Assembly: GCF_019175385.1 (NCBI RefSeq) | Contig: NC_083343.1 | Span: forward strand, 51,730,457-51,794,456 | Direction: 5' to 3' | DNA length: 64,000 bases | Source: Lycium barbarum | Lineage: Eukaryota; Streptophyta; Magnoliopsida; Solanales; Solanaceae | Shown here: in pieces, positions 44,030 to 55,070 of the stretch | How positions within the stretch are numbered: position 1 is the stretch's first letter | Layout of the letters: the number at the start of each line of letters is the position of its first letter | Program-made: the position numbers and the translations under genes | The notes under the pieces: model-generated | The model's database searches: none | What the model was told of the DNA's origin: nothing | The model's input: the letters and a program-made list of their open reading frames with translations, nothing else

Positions 44030-46103
44030 GGTCGGGACTGATTTCATGAAATAATATAAGAACCCTCCCCCACTTTATTTCATTTCATCTTCCACTCTCT
44101 CCTCTCCAAGAACTCCCTAGAACCTTCTCCACCATTCCTCCACAATAAATCAAAGGAAATCCATGGTCAACTACACCAAATACATGAAATCATGTTTATG
44201 AAACCCATTAAAAGTTCATCTAAGCCAAGAAAACTCAAGAAGAGTGAGTTAGGGTTTTGGTGCAAGAAGAGATGTCCACTCAAAGGTTGTTCGTCCATCA
44301 TCTAAGGTGAGTTTTATGACCATTTTATATGGTTTGAGTGGTTAAAAGTTGAAACACTTGAATTGTGGAAAGACATAGAAATTGGGTCATGAAGGTGTGA
44401 ATAGTGATTGGTGTGAATTATGAATGTTGGTATGCTGTGATTGTGAATATGTTATAAGTGACCTTTAGACCATGAAATAAGTATTATATATGAGAAAAAC
44501 CGATAATGAGTTATAATCATAATTGTGGAGAAATCTAAGAGAAATGCGGAATTGTGGTAATTGTAGATAAATGATGATTCTTGTTGCTATATTGTGGATG
44601 TTGTTATTAACGTTGGGAGTTGATATAGAATGTGGAAAAAGTAGTATGAACAAAGGAAGTGCTGCCCAATTTTCCCTAGAAATAGTGAAATGTTCTTATA
44701 GCCGAGTAACTAATGTTAGTACGATTCCTCTCGAAGGTTGAAACGCGAGCATCGAAGGAGGACGATCAAGCGATAAGATAGTTAAATGACAAAGGTATTA
44801 GAGGCTAGTCCTTTCCTTCTATAGCATGAATTCTATAATATGACTTTCTTTCTTCTCCTTGAATCGCTTAAGTTCCGAAAGAGAAATACGAGCTGATACC
44901 CCTAATTTTCTACACAAGGTAATGAGTTAGAGTATAGGAGTTCTAAATAGTCATGATATGATGTCATTATTGCTTACACTCACCTCATATACTATTCGCT
45001 TCAAGGTGAGGCAGGATGTTAATGAGTGCTCCATAATGGAATCGGGGATCACGACCTTACGTCACCCCGACGTAGCTATGGTTGTCTTGAAAGTCCAATG
45101 TATGTTCCTAATGCTAAATGTGAAATGATGTAAAGTCATGGTATGTTTATAAGATGATCAATAATGCTAGCTTATAATATGCCTATGTTATGTATGAAAA
45201 TGCCAAGTTAGGATAAGACTATGATACGTTCATGAAATGTGCAATAGTGATGGGTAATGATTGATTATGTGATGATGGGATTCTACCGCGCTAGAATGGC
45301 CGGGCATGTCACCGCTAAGGCGGGCTGCGTATGGTTCCACCGTGCCTAGACGGCCGGGCATGTCACCGCTAAGGCGGGCTGCGATGTTACACCGAGCCTA
45401 GAGGGCCAGGCATGATCACAACTAGTGGGCGGCATATGATCGTTACCTGGACACAGGTTAACAATGAGGATTATGATGTGATGATATATGTGGTATGATG
45501 ACATACGTGCTATAATTAAGTAAAATATGATATATGTAAAGAGTGTAGTTGTCTACGATACTCAAGCAGGTTATATCCTTACTTTGTGGCCTATGATACT
45601 TCTATTACATTTATTTCATTCTTGCCTTACATACTCAGTACAATGTTCGTACTAATGTCCGTTTTCTTTGGACGCTGTGTTCATGCCCATAGGTAGACAG
45701 GGAGGCGAGCTTGTGCCAGACTCATAGGGGCTGTTAGCTGATTAAAAGCACTCCTTTGTTCCGGAGATGCTTGATTATTCTTTTGTGTATATTTGTATAT
45801 GCTGGGCTCGATGGGGTCCTGTCCCGTCTATGCGTTTTGTACTTCAGTAGAGGCTCGTAGATACACAATGTTGGTTATGTGGTCTTACAAGGTTACTATT
45901 GTATAATTATATATATTATTTTGATAGCCCAAAGGGCTTATGTGTATGAAACTATTTATGTTTACAAATGAAACATGACTTTCTTATGACTTGAGTATAA
46001 AAATCGACAAAAGAGTAGTTAATGGGCATGATGAATAGTAGAACGAGCGGTGCTCGGTGGTTAGCCCTGGGTACCCGTCACGGCCCCTAGCTGGGTCGTG
46101 ATA
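44030..46103 (+). repeat. Element E 5' LTR, segment 2
   Basis: Contains TATAAG at 44055, donor TAAG|GTGAGT at 44307, GCTGCCCAATTTTCCCTAG near 44657, GC-rich repeats (CACCGCTAAGGCGGGCTGCG) at 45285-45440 and the double hairpin at 45636-45672. It ends GGGTCGTGATA, a C-to-T change of the canonical CA end. Confidence 0.9.
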
Positions 46104-46107
46104 AAAG

Positions 46108-46119
46108 TTGTATCAGAGC
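46108..46119 (+). other. Primer binding site of E, one mismatch
   Basis: TTGTATCAGAGC, with T in place of the second base G, four bases after the LTR end. Confidence 0.85.
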
Positions 46120-46155
46120 AGTTCAGCCCTAGAAAGTGTCTATGAGCCGTGTCTA

Positions 46156-46208
46156 GTAGAGTCTTGTTTATGGTGTGTTGCGCGCCACGCTAATAAACAA
46201 GAGGCTAC
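46156..46208 (+). promoter_or_regulatory. Leader stem-loop of E with GCGCGC palindrome
   Basis: CTTGTTTAT (46163-46171) pairs perfectly with ATAAACAAG (46193-46201). GCGCGC is at 46180-46185, as in A. Confidence 0.6.
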
Positions 46209-46283
46209 AGGGCATTTAGGAAAAATGACCATTTTTTTCCTTATGAAATCGTGCGATAGAGCTGTGTATAAGATTTTATCCTC

Positions 46284-46308
46284 CCTAATAGTGTGTTGTG
46301 ATTCCAGA
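46284..46308 (+). promoter_or_regulatory. Branch point and 3' splice site before E gag
   Basis: CTAAT at 46285-46289 and TTCCAG ending at 46307, one base before the gag ATG at 46309. Confidence 0.45.
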
Positions 46309-47690
46309 ATGCCGCCAAAGGGAAAAGCTACAGCCGCCCAGAAGGGCAAGACTACTACAAACAGACGAGTAGTAAGAGAGCCGCCAACGGCTATAGAGGG
46401 AGGCTTATCACATAACGAGGCCTTATCTAATACTTCCTCCACCCCGCCTAATGTGGAAGGACAGAGAGGAGCTCCAGCTCCTATTCCTCCCCCAATTGCT
46501 TCGGGTCAACAAATGACTGAGGCCATACATCTGTTGAGATAGTTGGTTGCCGCTCAGGCACAGCGGCAGAATACGGGCCCAATTGATCGATCAGCCAGTA
46601 CCAGAGCCCGTGATTTTATGAGTTTAATTCCTCCGGAGTTTTTCGGGTCAAAGCCGGATGAAGACCCGCAAGGTTTCATAGATGAGATGTTGAGGACATT
46701 GAAGATTGTCTATGCCTCCGAAACTGAATCCGTGGAGTTGGCATCTTATAGACTCCGGGATGTGGCAGTTTTATGGTATAACAACTGGGTATTATCAAGA
46801 GGAGAGAATGCGCCTCCTCCGGTTTGGCAAGAAATCGTGGATGCATTTATTCGTCACTATTTGCCACCGGAGGTTCGTCGAGCTAGAGCGGATAAATTTT
46901 TACATCTGAGGCAAGGAAATATGGGTGCCCGGGAGTATAGCATGCAATTTAATTCCTTGGCTAGATATGTCCTGACTATGGTGGCCGACATGGGAGATCG
47001 TGTACATAGATTTGTGAGTGGCTTGGGGCCACATTTGTTCAAGGATTGCTTGACGGCCTCTTTCCAAGAATGGATGTATATATCCCGAATACAAGCCCAT
47101 GCCCAGAACTTAGAGGGATGACAACAACCACAAAAGGGTGATCGCGACAGTGATAGAAGACAAAGCAAAAGGACTAGATATATGGGCATAGGCAGTGATT
47201 ATAGAGAGGGATCGAGGCAGACGTATTCCCGACATTCAGGTCAGTCAGTGACTAGTGCGCCTCCACGATTCGCGGATAGGGGATTTGATCGCTCTTTTCC
47301 TTCAGGACAGGTTCAGAGTTCGAGAGCTTCGGGTTCTTAGTTTGGGGGTGATTACAGTCAGAGGAGACCACAAGTCCCACAATGTAGCCGGTGTCGGAAG
47401 TTACACTCAGGGCCATGTCGCCAGGACACAGATGCTTGTTATGTTTGTGGACAGACTGGGCATTTGATGCGAGATTGTCCCTCGCGGTATGGTTGAGGTG
47501 TGGTTCAGCCCACAGGCTCCGCAGCTGGTTCTTCATCAGTACGCCCGGTAGGGCAGACTTCTCAGATGTCAGCAGGTCGACGTAGAGGCAGAGGGGCAGC
47601 ATCTACTTCAGGTGCCACTCAGCCCCGTGTTTATGCTTTAGCTGGACGACAGGATCTCGAGTCCTCTCCGAATGTGGTTACAGGTATATT
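46309..47690 (+). pseudogene. gag: gag of element E, broken by stops
   Basis: Start MPPKGKATAAQKGK at 46309, a long open N-terminal part, TAG at 46540, then the capsid-like region in the same frame to TGA at 47119. Further stops lie at about 47338 and 47494. The C-terminal part has knuckles [12 protein letters not shown] and [14 protein letters not shown] with all zinc ligands. Several stops sit where relatives have CAG or CGA. It is less decayed than A, because the frame itself is kept throughout. Confidence 0.88.
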
Positions 47691-48116
47691 GTCTATATTC
47701 TCCCGTGATGTGTATGCATTGATAGATCCGAGTTCTACATTTTCTTATATTACTCCATATTGTGCTGGTTGTATTGGGGTGAAAACTGAGCCAATCAAAC
47801 CTTTCGAGGTGTCTACTCCGGTTGGTGATCCCGTGATAGCAAGGCAAGTGTACAAAAATTGTGTGATTGTGGTATGTGATCGCCAGATCAAAGCTGATTT
47901 GCTTGAGCTGGAAATGATAGATTTTGACGTGATTATGGGTATGGATTGGTTGGCATCGTTTTATGCTAATGTCGATTGCCGAGTGAAAGTGGTTCAATTT
48001 CGATTTCCGGGAGAGCCCGTGCTTGAATGGCAGGGTAATACAGCATCTCGGAAAGGTAGGTTTATTTCCTACCTTAAGGCAAGGAAGATGATAGCCAAGG
48101 GTTATATTTACCATTT
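47691..48116 (+). pseudogene. pol: Protease of element E, truncated before RT
   Basis: Reads VYALIDPSSTFSYIT (Asp codon at 47725; the usual Gly of the D-x-G motif is Ser), then [16 protein letters not shown], and is cut after GYIYHF at 48116. Beyond that the frame enters fragment F. The RT, RNase H, integrase and chromodomain are absent. Confidence 0.88.
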
Positions 48117-48270
48117 TGTCACGACCCAACCCCGTAGGCTGTGACTAGTGCCCGAGCTGGACACCCATACACACTTACCTAACCGATCGATATATTCATA
48201 ACTTATTCTTGTCCAACATATATTAGTTCATAAAGATGCTAAGGTCGGACATAGTCTTAAGCGGTCGCAG
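48117..48270 (-). repeat. Fragment F: inverted LTR end
   Basis: TGTCACGACCCAACCCCG... is the reverse complement of an LTR 3' end, closest at first to those of G and J, then to B (CTTAAGCGGTCGC). It is only about 154 bp and is joined directly to forward LTR J. CATTT (48112-48116) could be its left duplication, but no right partner is found. Confidence 0.75.
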
Positions 48271-50504
48271 ATAACAAACGTATTGGAATTTTGACTTGTA
48301 AGAAATAAGGCCCTAATTGATTTTTACTTAACATAGGAGTTGTGCATGAAAGAGTAGTGTCGTGGAAGTGTGGGATAAGGTTAAGGGAAATTTTGGAATT
48401 TTGGAAATTAGTTTCGGGAATTACACAATGTGATCTATAAGTTGTTGGGCCAAAAATTGAATGAAAAATGAGGCCCAAAACTTCAAGGGGTGGCCGGCCA
48501 AGCCAATGGCCCAAACCCATGTTTTATTAAATTTTCCATATGCTTAATTAACATGAGGGACCATATCTTATAATAGTCTTCATCTCTTAGAAGATTCAAG
48601 AGAGAAAACAAAGTAAAACAAGAAAGAAAAAGAGAGAGGGTTTCGGGTGAGCCATAGAAAAATTGACCACCAAAAATATTGCTCCTAAAATTTTTCTCTT
48701 GTGATTTCCTTACTAAGTTGAGTGCCCTTTACTACTTGGTGTAGTTGGTTTGGAAGAATGAGGTCTTGTTTCTTCAAGTTGACCTCACATTCAAGTGAAG
48801 AAGACTAAGGAAAAAGGTAAGAATTCATCCCTTTTATTCGTGTTATGAAGCCTTGTTTGTGTTGTAGTATGTAGAAATAAGTTGATTGTATGGAGAAATG
48901 GAAGTTTGCAAAGTGGGTGTGTGGTATGCATGTGTAGCCGTGTGTATGTGTGTATTGTGTAGCTATAATGTGTTGAATTTATGTTATATTCTAGCTGTGG
49001 TTGTGGTGAAATGCATATCAGAAATGAAAGTTTAGTAAATTTGGTTGAATTGGCAAAAAGAGCATTTGGCCGTGGGGTATATTGGAGTTGGAATGGGAAT
49101 GAATTAATTTTGTTTAATGTGTTAGTTGTGTTGTGGTGATGCTTGCAATGTAAATGAAGATAAAATGATATAAGTTCGTATTGGAATGGAATGTAGAAGT
49201 TTATGTCGTTTTAGTACGATTTTACGACATTGTGAAAATGAAGTTGTTAGGGTATAAATTATGATGATCATTGACAGATTTGGAAGTTGGAAACATGTTA
49301 TGAATATGTATGCCAAAGATAAGAAGCTTTGGATGAAATATGACTTTGGCGGAAAGTTGTATATTATGTATATCGTGTGTATAAATTGAGGAAACGATAT
49401 GAAATGCTTCTAAATTTTGTTGTGATGATCTAGATTGATAATGAATGTGAAATCATTGGTATTAGTTTGCAAATTAAGGTTGAAGTGAAGGTTGTGACAT
49501 TGTGTTGAAAGTATGGCTAGTTGAGTTATATTATGTTCATACTGATTGTTGTTGTTGTTGATGTTGTTGATTGGGTTGTTGTTGATGGTTTTGAGCCGAG
49601 TTGAATTCTCGGGGGTGCTACATGTATAGGGGAAGTGCTGCCGAAATTTCGGTAGACAAATATGAGTTAAGTTGAATTCGTAGCATCTATAACTCACGAT
49701 TGGTAAATGTGACCATTTGCAGATCTTGGACGAAACGGGAAGTGAGTTTGGAAAGGCGTAAGGAGCTTGAAAGGTATGTAAAGCTATCCCGATTCTTCTT
49801 TTGGCATGTCCTAGAAGTACTAGGATCGGATTCACGCCTCGGAGAATATTCTGCTCATCGGAATTCGCGCCTGAAATTGTAACATTTTCGTTCAATAGAA
49901 TTGAACCCTTTTTGTAGGCCTTCTTGAAAGTTATGCAAACTTTCCCCAAATTAATTGGAAAGTTAAAGAATGTCCGCAGAACCTTCGTAGGACCCCATAT
50001 GCTTAACATACGCAATTTGAGCCCACCGCCTTGCCTGTCCCAAGGTGGGCCCACTATTCCCGGTTTTACCCTTATTGTACTTAAGGTTTGTTTTCGAGCA
50101 GTTTTTGAAAGGAATGTCCTAACTACTCTTTTAATTATTAAATAAAAACTGTTTTAAATATTCCATTAAGTCTTATAAATTGTTTTGGCACTCGGAACGA
50201 TTTCAGAAAGATTATGCTTCTGTGATTCTTTATGACATCTGAACCTTTCGTCTGACTTCATTGGATTTGTTTGTCATTGATATGCCTCATCGAGTCTCTG
50301 AAAATATTTATGATATTTTAATTGCATTTAGTCTCTCACTACTCCATTCGTGGATGCCCCAATGTTTCCCACACTGAGCCCGGGCCAGGATATGTTGTCA
50401 AGCGTAATTCTCTGCATTGTTCGCCGTGCCTCGATGTGAGGGGGCAGGTATACGTGTACATGGGTTTGTGGAGTATGCTGTGCCATGTACACATGTTCTG
50501 ATAT
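48271..50504 (+). repeat. Element J 5' LTR, segment 1
   Basis: Joins the D LTR layout at TATTGGAATTTTG. Has TATAAT at 48569, donor AAAAG|GTAAGA at 48817, and CCGAAATTTCGG at 49641-49652. It ends in GATAT (50500-50504), the left duplication of G. Confidence 0.88.
50500..50504. repeat. Target site duplication of G, left copy (GATAT)
   Basis: Matches 60409-60413. The J LTR is continuous once G and one copy are removed (TTCTGATATGATTTGTTATGG). Confidence 0.95.
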
Positions 50505-53500
50505 TGTCACGACCCAACCCCGTAGGCCGTGACTAGTGCCCGATCTAGGCACCCAAACACATTTATCAAATGCTATCTCTAAATATTTTTCAAACGCATT
50601 CAAGTATATAGCAGAAGCCGACAAGGATATATTCCAAATTTAGGTAATTTCCAGAAAAATTTTGGCAGAGTTTCCTTTGTTACAGACTATCCAAAATAAC
50701 CCTGCACACAGAAAATACAAACAAAGGCCACACCGGCCAACAAGGCAACATGTAAACATATGCGGACTGGCCGCCGCGGCGAATGGGATAGTCCAAACAC
50801 AACATATACACACATCCGTACAGAAAGACCCCAACCCACAAACATGTCTACTGGCCTCTAACATAGACAACAGAATCATATGGCGAGACAGGGCCCCGCC
50901 GTACCCCAGAATAGTCATACACACAACAATATGTACAACTGAAGGATCTGTACCAAAAAAGTGGGCTCCGGAACAAAGGAGCACTCCCAAAAGCAGACTG
51001 TGTACCTAGGCTGGCGGACCACCACAGTAAGCGTCTGTACCTGCGTGGCATGAAGCGCAGCCCCCAAAGAAAGGGGGTCAGTACGGAATATGTACTGAGT
51101 ATGTAAAGCATGGAATGCAGAAAATAGAAACATAACCAGAACAACGGTACCAAAGAAATTTTGCTATCCAAAATACCAGAGTACTTACCTTCCACACACA
51201 AGTCATCTATATATATTTATATGCCGATGTCGGAGGCCAGAAGAAATACAATAAATACGTGAATCATCCTATGTACCAAAAACTTACCTACCAAACTCAG
51301 GGTGTGCATGACAGGATCGTATATCTTATGTGTATATATCGAATAACATGCCCCGGCCCTTTGTGAGGGACGCGGTAAATGGAATCATATATATTAACAT
51401 CATAAATCAAATATTCATGTATCGTGCCCCGGCCCTTGGTAAGGGACGCGGTGAATCATATATCAAATATGCCAATGTCATGTATCATATATGCAAGTAA
51501 CGTACCCCGGCCCTCAGGGAGGGGCACGGTGAATCATATTTCATGTATGTCAATGTCATGTATCATATATGCATGTGACATGCCCCGACTCTCTTTTGCG
51601 GAACGTGGTGAATGGAGTCATCATATGCCATCCTGGCCACCTCCCCGTAATCATATCATATACATATACATGCCCCGGTCCGCAAGTGAGAGGGACGCGG
51701 TGAATAATGCAGAGAAGTACGCACGAGAACATATCCTGGCCCGGGCTCAGTGAAATCCAAATCGAAGCTTGCACGAACAGAGTAGAGCGAAACCACATGC
51801 ACACAATCAAGACCCGAGATACACACATACTTATATGCAAACACATTATCGACATCTGGAGGCCCAGAAACAAGCTTTGGGTCAATCGGGAATAGCATAC
51901 GAAAGTTACGAGCGCTCGAAGTACAGAGCGCTCCATAAATGTTTCGGAAGTCAATCTTTGCAAAACCGAAGTATTAGTCGTATCGGATATCTTCCGGATG
52001 ATGTATAGATCAAATTAAGTACAACTTAAATTCATACGCACATACCATTACATATCAAGGCATTAATTATATCACTTATTTTATTTTATTTTCTTCTTCA
52101 TATTAATAACTAAGGAACATATCAATGGGTCTTTAGATAACATGCCTCACGAAAATTGGGGACAATATGACTCATAATATTCTTTCCGACACAAATTCCT
52201 TATACTCATTTCGTTACTCAATCATATCGTAAGGTGGGTCATGTCAGGCATACTTCTATCAATATAATTCAGAATCATAGGATGACTCGGAACATATTAG
52301 CTAGCGCTTCAGAAGCGAATTACTTCCGGATATCTCACGAATCAGACCAAATATAATTTATAGGATCGCGTATTCATATCAACATATGGATTAAGGACTC
52401 AATGGTACAGTAAGACAACCATCGTTTGGTAATCGGAACAATCACCAAAAGTTTCCCTTAATTATTGTACGGAATTAAATCAAATAGAATAATAGGGAAG
52501 GATTCAGGAATAGTGGGTTCACCTCGGATCAAGTCGAGGTGACGGACATGAATCATGGACATTAGGGTCTATAGAGTCATCCAAGGAAGTTTCGAATCGA
52601 TTTGATTACATTTACAACCAAAACAGGAGATTTATAGTTCAATTAGATTGAATGAATAGTGCTCAAATTAAATTTTGGAATTCTATGAACAGAATTGTCC
52701 CCGAGGCTCAAGTATCGACTTAGTATACCTAGGACATGCAAAAATAAGGAATAGGGTAGCCTTACATACCTTTCTCGCGGCTTATGCTCGCGCAAAATCA
52801 AACCCTGTTTCGTCCAAAATCTGCAATTGGTCATAAGTGCCAAATATGAGTTGTAAACTCTTAAGAATTCAACTTAGATTCATATTGTCTATCGAAATTC
52901 CGGCAGCATTTCCCCTATAAATTCAACCTCCCCGAGACTTAGCTCGATCATAATATCAACACAACAACCCAACAATACCAACAACATCAAGAATCACAAC
53001 AAAACACATCCTAGTATAAATGTTTTTTTTTCCTTTCTTCATTATGCAACCATTCCCATTCCAACTTCACACTTCCAACCCAATATCAACGTTCTCATAT
53101 TCATTCACTAATTCAAAGTTATTCAAACATAATTTAAGAACATTCCGACAATACTCAAGTATTCAAACAACCCCGCCAATTCCATATTCCATCCTAGACT
53201 TCTACAATCGCGACGAAACAACAAAGTCGCGTTGTTTTCTTCCTAATTCATTACCAACAACCAAAATTCACATTTTTGATTCTTGTATTCATAATTATAT
53301 AAAAACTACATAAAAATCACATAACTTTCCCATAACAACCTACAACCATTTTCAATACCAACTCTAGTCGTTAAACCTTTGTTTACATCATAAACGCCAC
53401 AGCGACACAACTAACAAGCCAAACAAAATATAATTCACCATTTCCATGTCACTATGGCTCACGGCTATACACACTTCACCCACTCACACACACCACACAC

Positions 53501-54139
53501 CCACACCTCAATTCCAAAATTTCCATGCAACACTAATCACTATAACATACACATTTCTTCCATAACATAAGAGAATAGAATTATTACCTTTTTCTTCCAA
53601 TTTTCTCTTGCCGCAAACGTAGTCCTCTCGCTAAACTAATTATACCGCGTTGTAGAGCGTCTTGAACTTGTTAAGAATTTAAGGAGAACAATATTTTTGG
53701 ATCAAGATTGATGAACTTGGAATTTTTTTTTCTTTCTTCACTATGGCCGAAGGCCTCTATTTTTTTCTCTCAATCTTTCTTTCTTGAAGGTTCTTGATCT
53801 CTTATGACAAATAATAAAGGCCTTTCTCTATATATTTCATAAATTAGATTTTTATGGGCCTTGGGCTATTTTTTTAAAGCCATGGCCGGCCAACACATGG
53901 TTTGGGCCTCAATTATTTTTTTTTTGAAGCCCAAAACTTCATGGATCCTATTTTTTTTTGTAATTCCCGAACTAATTTCCGAAATTCCAATTTTTGCCCT
54001 TAGCCTTCCTCCGTATTTCCGCACCAATATTTTTCATGAACAACATATACATATTGGCTAGAATCAACATATGGCCTTATTTCTTACAAACCAAAATCAT
54101 TTCGAATTTTCCGAATGTCCAAAATTACGGGATATAACA
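50505..54139 (-). repeat. Element G 3' LTR
   Basis: TGTCACGACCC...GGGATATAACA on the plus strand. Includes the GC-rich CCCCGGCCC...GGGACGCGG array (51345-51760) and the double hairpin at 51061-51097. No gene. Confidence 0.95.
51345..51760. repeat. GC-rich tandem array in G 3' LTR
   Basis: Five to six units of about 65 bp, each TGCCCCGGCCC...GGGACGCGGTGAAT followed by an ATCATATAT spacer. The second LTR copy is at 57615-58020. Confidence 0.8.
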
Positions 54140-54175
54140 TCCTCCCCCCCTTAAGAACATTCGTCCTCGAATGTT
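54140..54175 (-). promoter_or_regulatory. Polypurine tract of G with hairpin
   Basis: TCCTCCCCCCCTTAAG (plus strand) next to the LTR, then AACATTCG/CGAATGTT forming a stem at 54156-54175. Confidence 0.88.
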
Positions 54176-54189
54176 CAACTAACCTTAGG

Positions 54190-55070
54190 GGGGGTCTCGT
54201 GATACCTCGGGGAGGTTTCCTTCTTTCTTTGAAAAATTTTCAAACGTTACAGTCGCTATCTCTTTGTCTTCCATTTACTTAATTTTCTTTTCTTTCCAAA
54301 TATCGTCGTGTCGTAATCCTCTAACCTTATTGTGGTGAGATCAGTATCAGTTTATTTCATAACATCTATGACACACCCTTTACTTGTCTCTTAAATTTTT
54401 GTTCAGCTAATGTCTTTCATATACCGCAACACTGACTGCTGGTGCCCACCGTCGATTGGTACCGTCATAAATGGGATGTCATACGCATACACACACATTT
54501 ACTACCATTTTGCTCACAAAATATTTCCAAACGCTTATTCAAACTTACTCTGATTCCCGTACTGTATTGCGCTTCCTCCTTCCTCACCGGCCGAGTCTGC
54601 CTTAGCCTACCCAACCTATTTAGGGTTCCTAACCGTGCGGTATATTCGGATTTCCTTTAGATTACTCCTGATTTTCCCATCTGTGTTTTATATTTACATC
54701 TATAAAAAATTTTGGTGTACTTCCCAGGGGGTCACCCATCCCAAAATTGCTCCGCCCCTAGCACGCTTAACCCCAAAACATCCGTGCATTTTGATGCATT
54801 AATGCTGGTATCATTGCGTCGACTGCCTCACACGAGCTTTGTCATGCACCTTAAGGCAGGTCGATGTCTTAACAACTTCCGGGAGGTTCTCGTAGCGGGT
54901 CCCACTCCAATCCGGAGAGGATCATTTATCATTTAATCATTATCATGAAACTACCGAGTTAACCCCTTTTCTTTTCTCTTTTTTTTTTGAACATTCACTT
55001 TTATCTGTACATATGACTACCACAGACGGTTTTTATCGATTCGGGTCTCATCCCAGTTTTACTAGCAATC
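54190..55070 (-). other. Non-coding module of G containing 5S-derived sequence
   Basis: About 0.9 kb between the gag end and the polypurine tract, filling the place of pol. Colinear with 17740-18430 of B, and non-coding in every frame. The edge toward gag is a G12 homopolymer (about 55072-55083) and an AT run. Functional content other than the 5S part is unknown. Confidence 0.75.
54716..54820 (-). pseudogene. 5S rRNA-derived sequence in G
   Basis: On the minus strand, in 5S order: GATACCAGCATTAATGCATC (54793-54812; plant 5S has ATACCAGCACTAA), A box GGTTAAGCGTGCTAGGGGCG (about 54753-54772), and C box GGGATGGGTGACCCCCTGGG (54724-54743) followed by AAGT. The spacing matches 5S rRNA. A run of six T (54704-54709) follows the C box by about a dozen bases, where a Pol III terminator would be. 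The last 20 or so bases of true 5S are missing. It is in sense with element G. Confidence 0.9.

Larger units (their letters stand above)
32420..48116 (+). mobile_element. Element E: forward A-related gypsy element, split by D, truncated in pol
   Basis: The 5' LTR is 32420-32844 plus 44030-46103 (2.5 kb, the same length as A). The leader, gag and protease region run 46104-48116. It breaks off at the start of RT, at inverted fragment F followed by J, so the remaining pol and 3' LTR are outside or lost. TTCTT (32415-32419) is the expected left duplication. Internal sequence is close to A at both DNA and protein level. Confidence 0.85.

Noticed and set aside
48117..48269. Fragment F as a small TG...CA element or MITE
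   Set aside because: It matches the 3' ends of LTRs in reverse; the TG is the complement of the LTR CA, the terminal ATAACA may be chance, and no right-hand duplication is present.
54716..54820. Functional host 5S rRNA gene
   Set aside because: The middle of the 5' half is strongly changed, the 3' end is missing, it is not in a 5S tandem array, and it lies inside a transposon.
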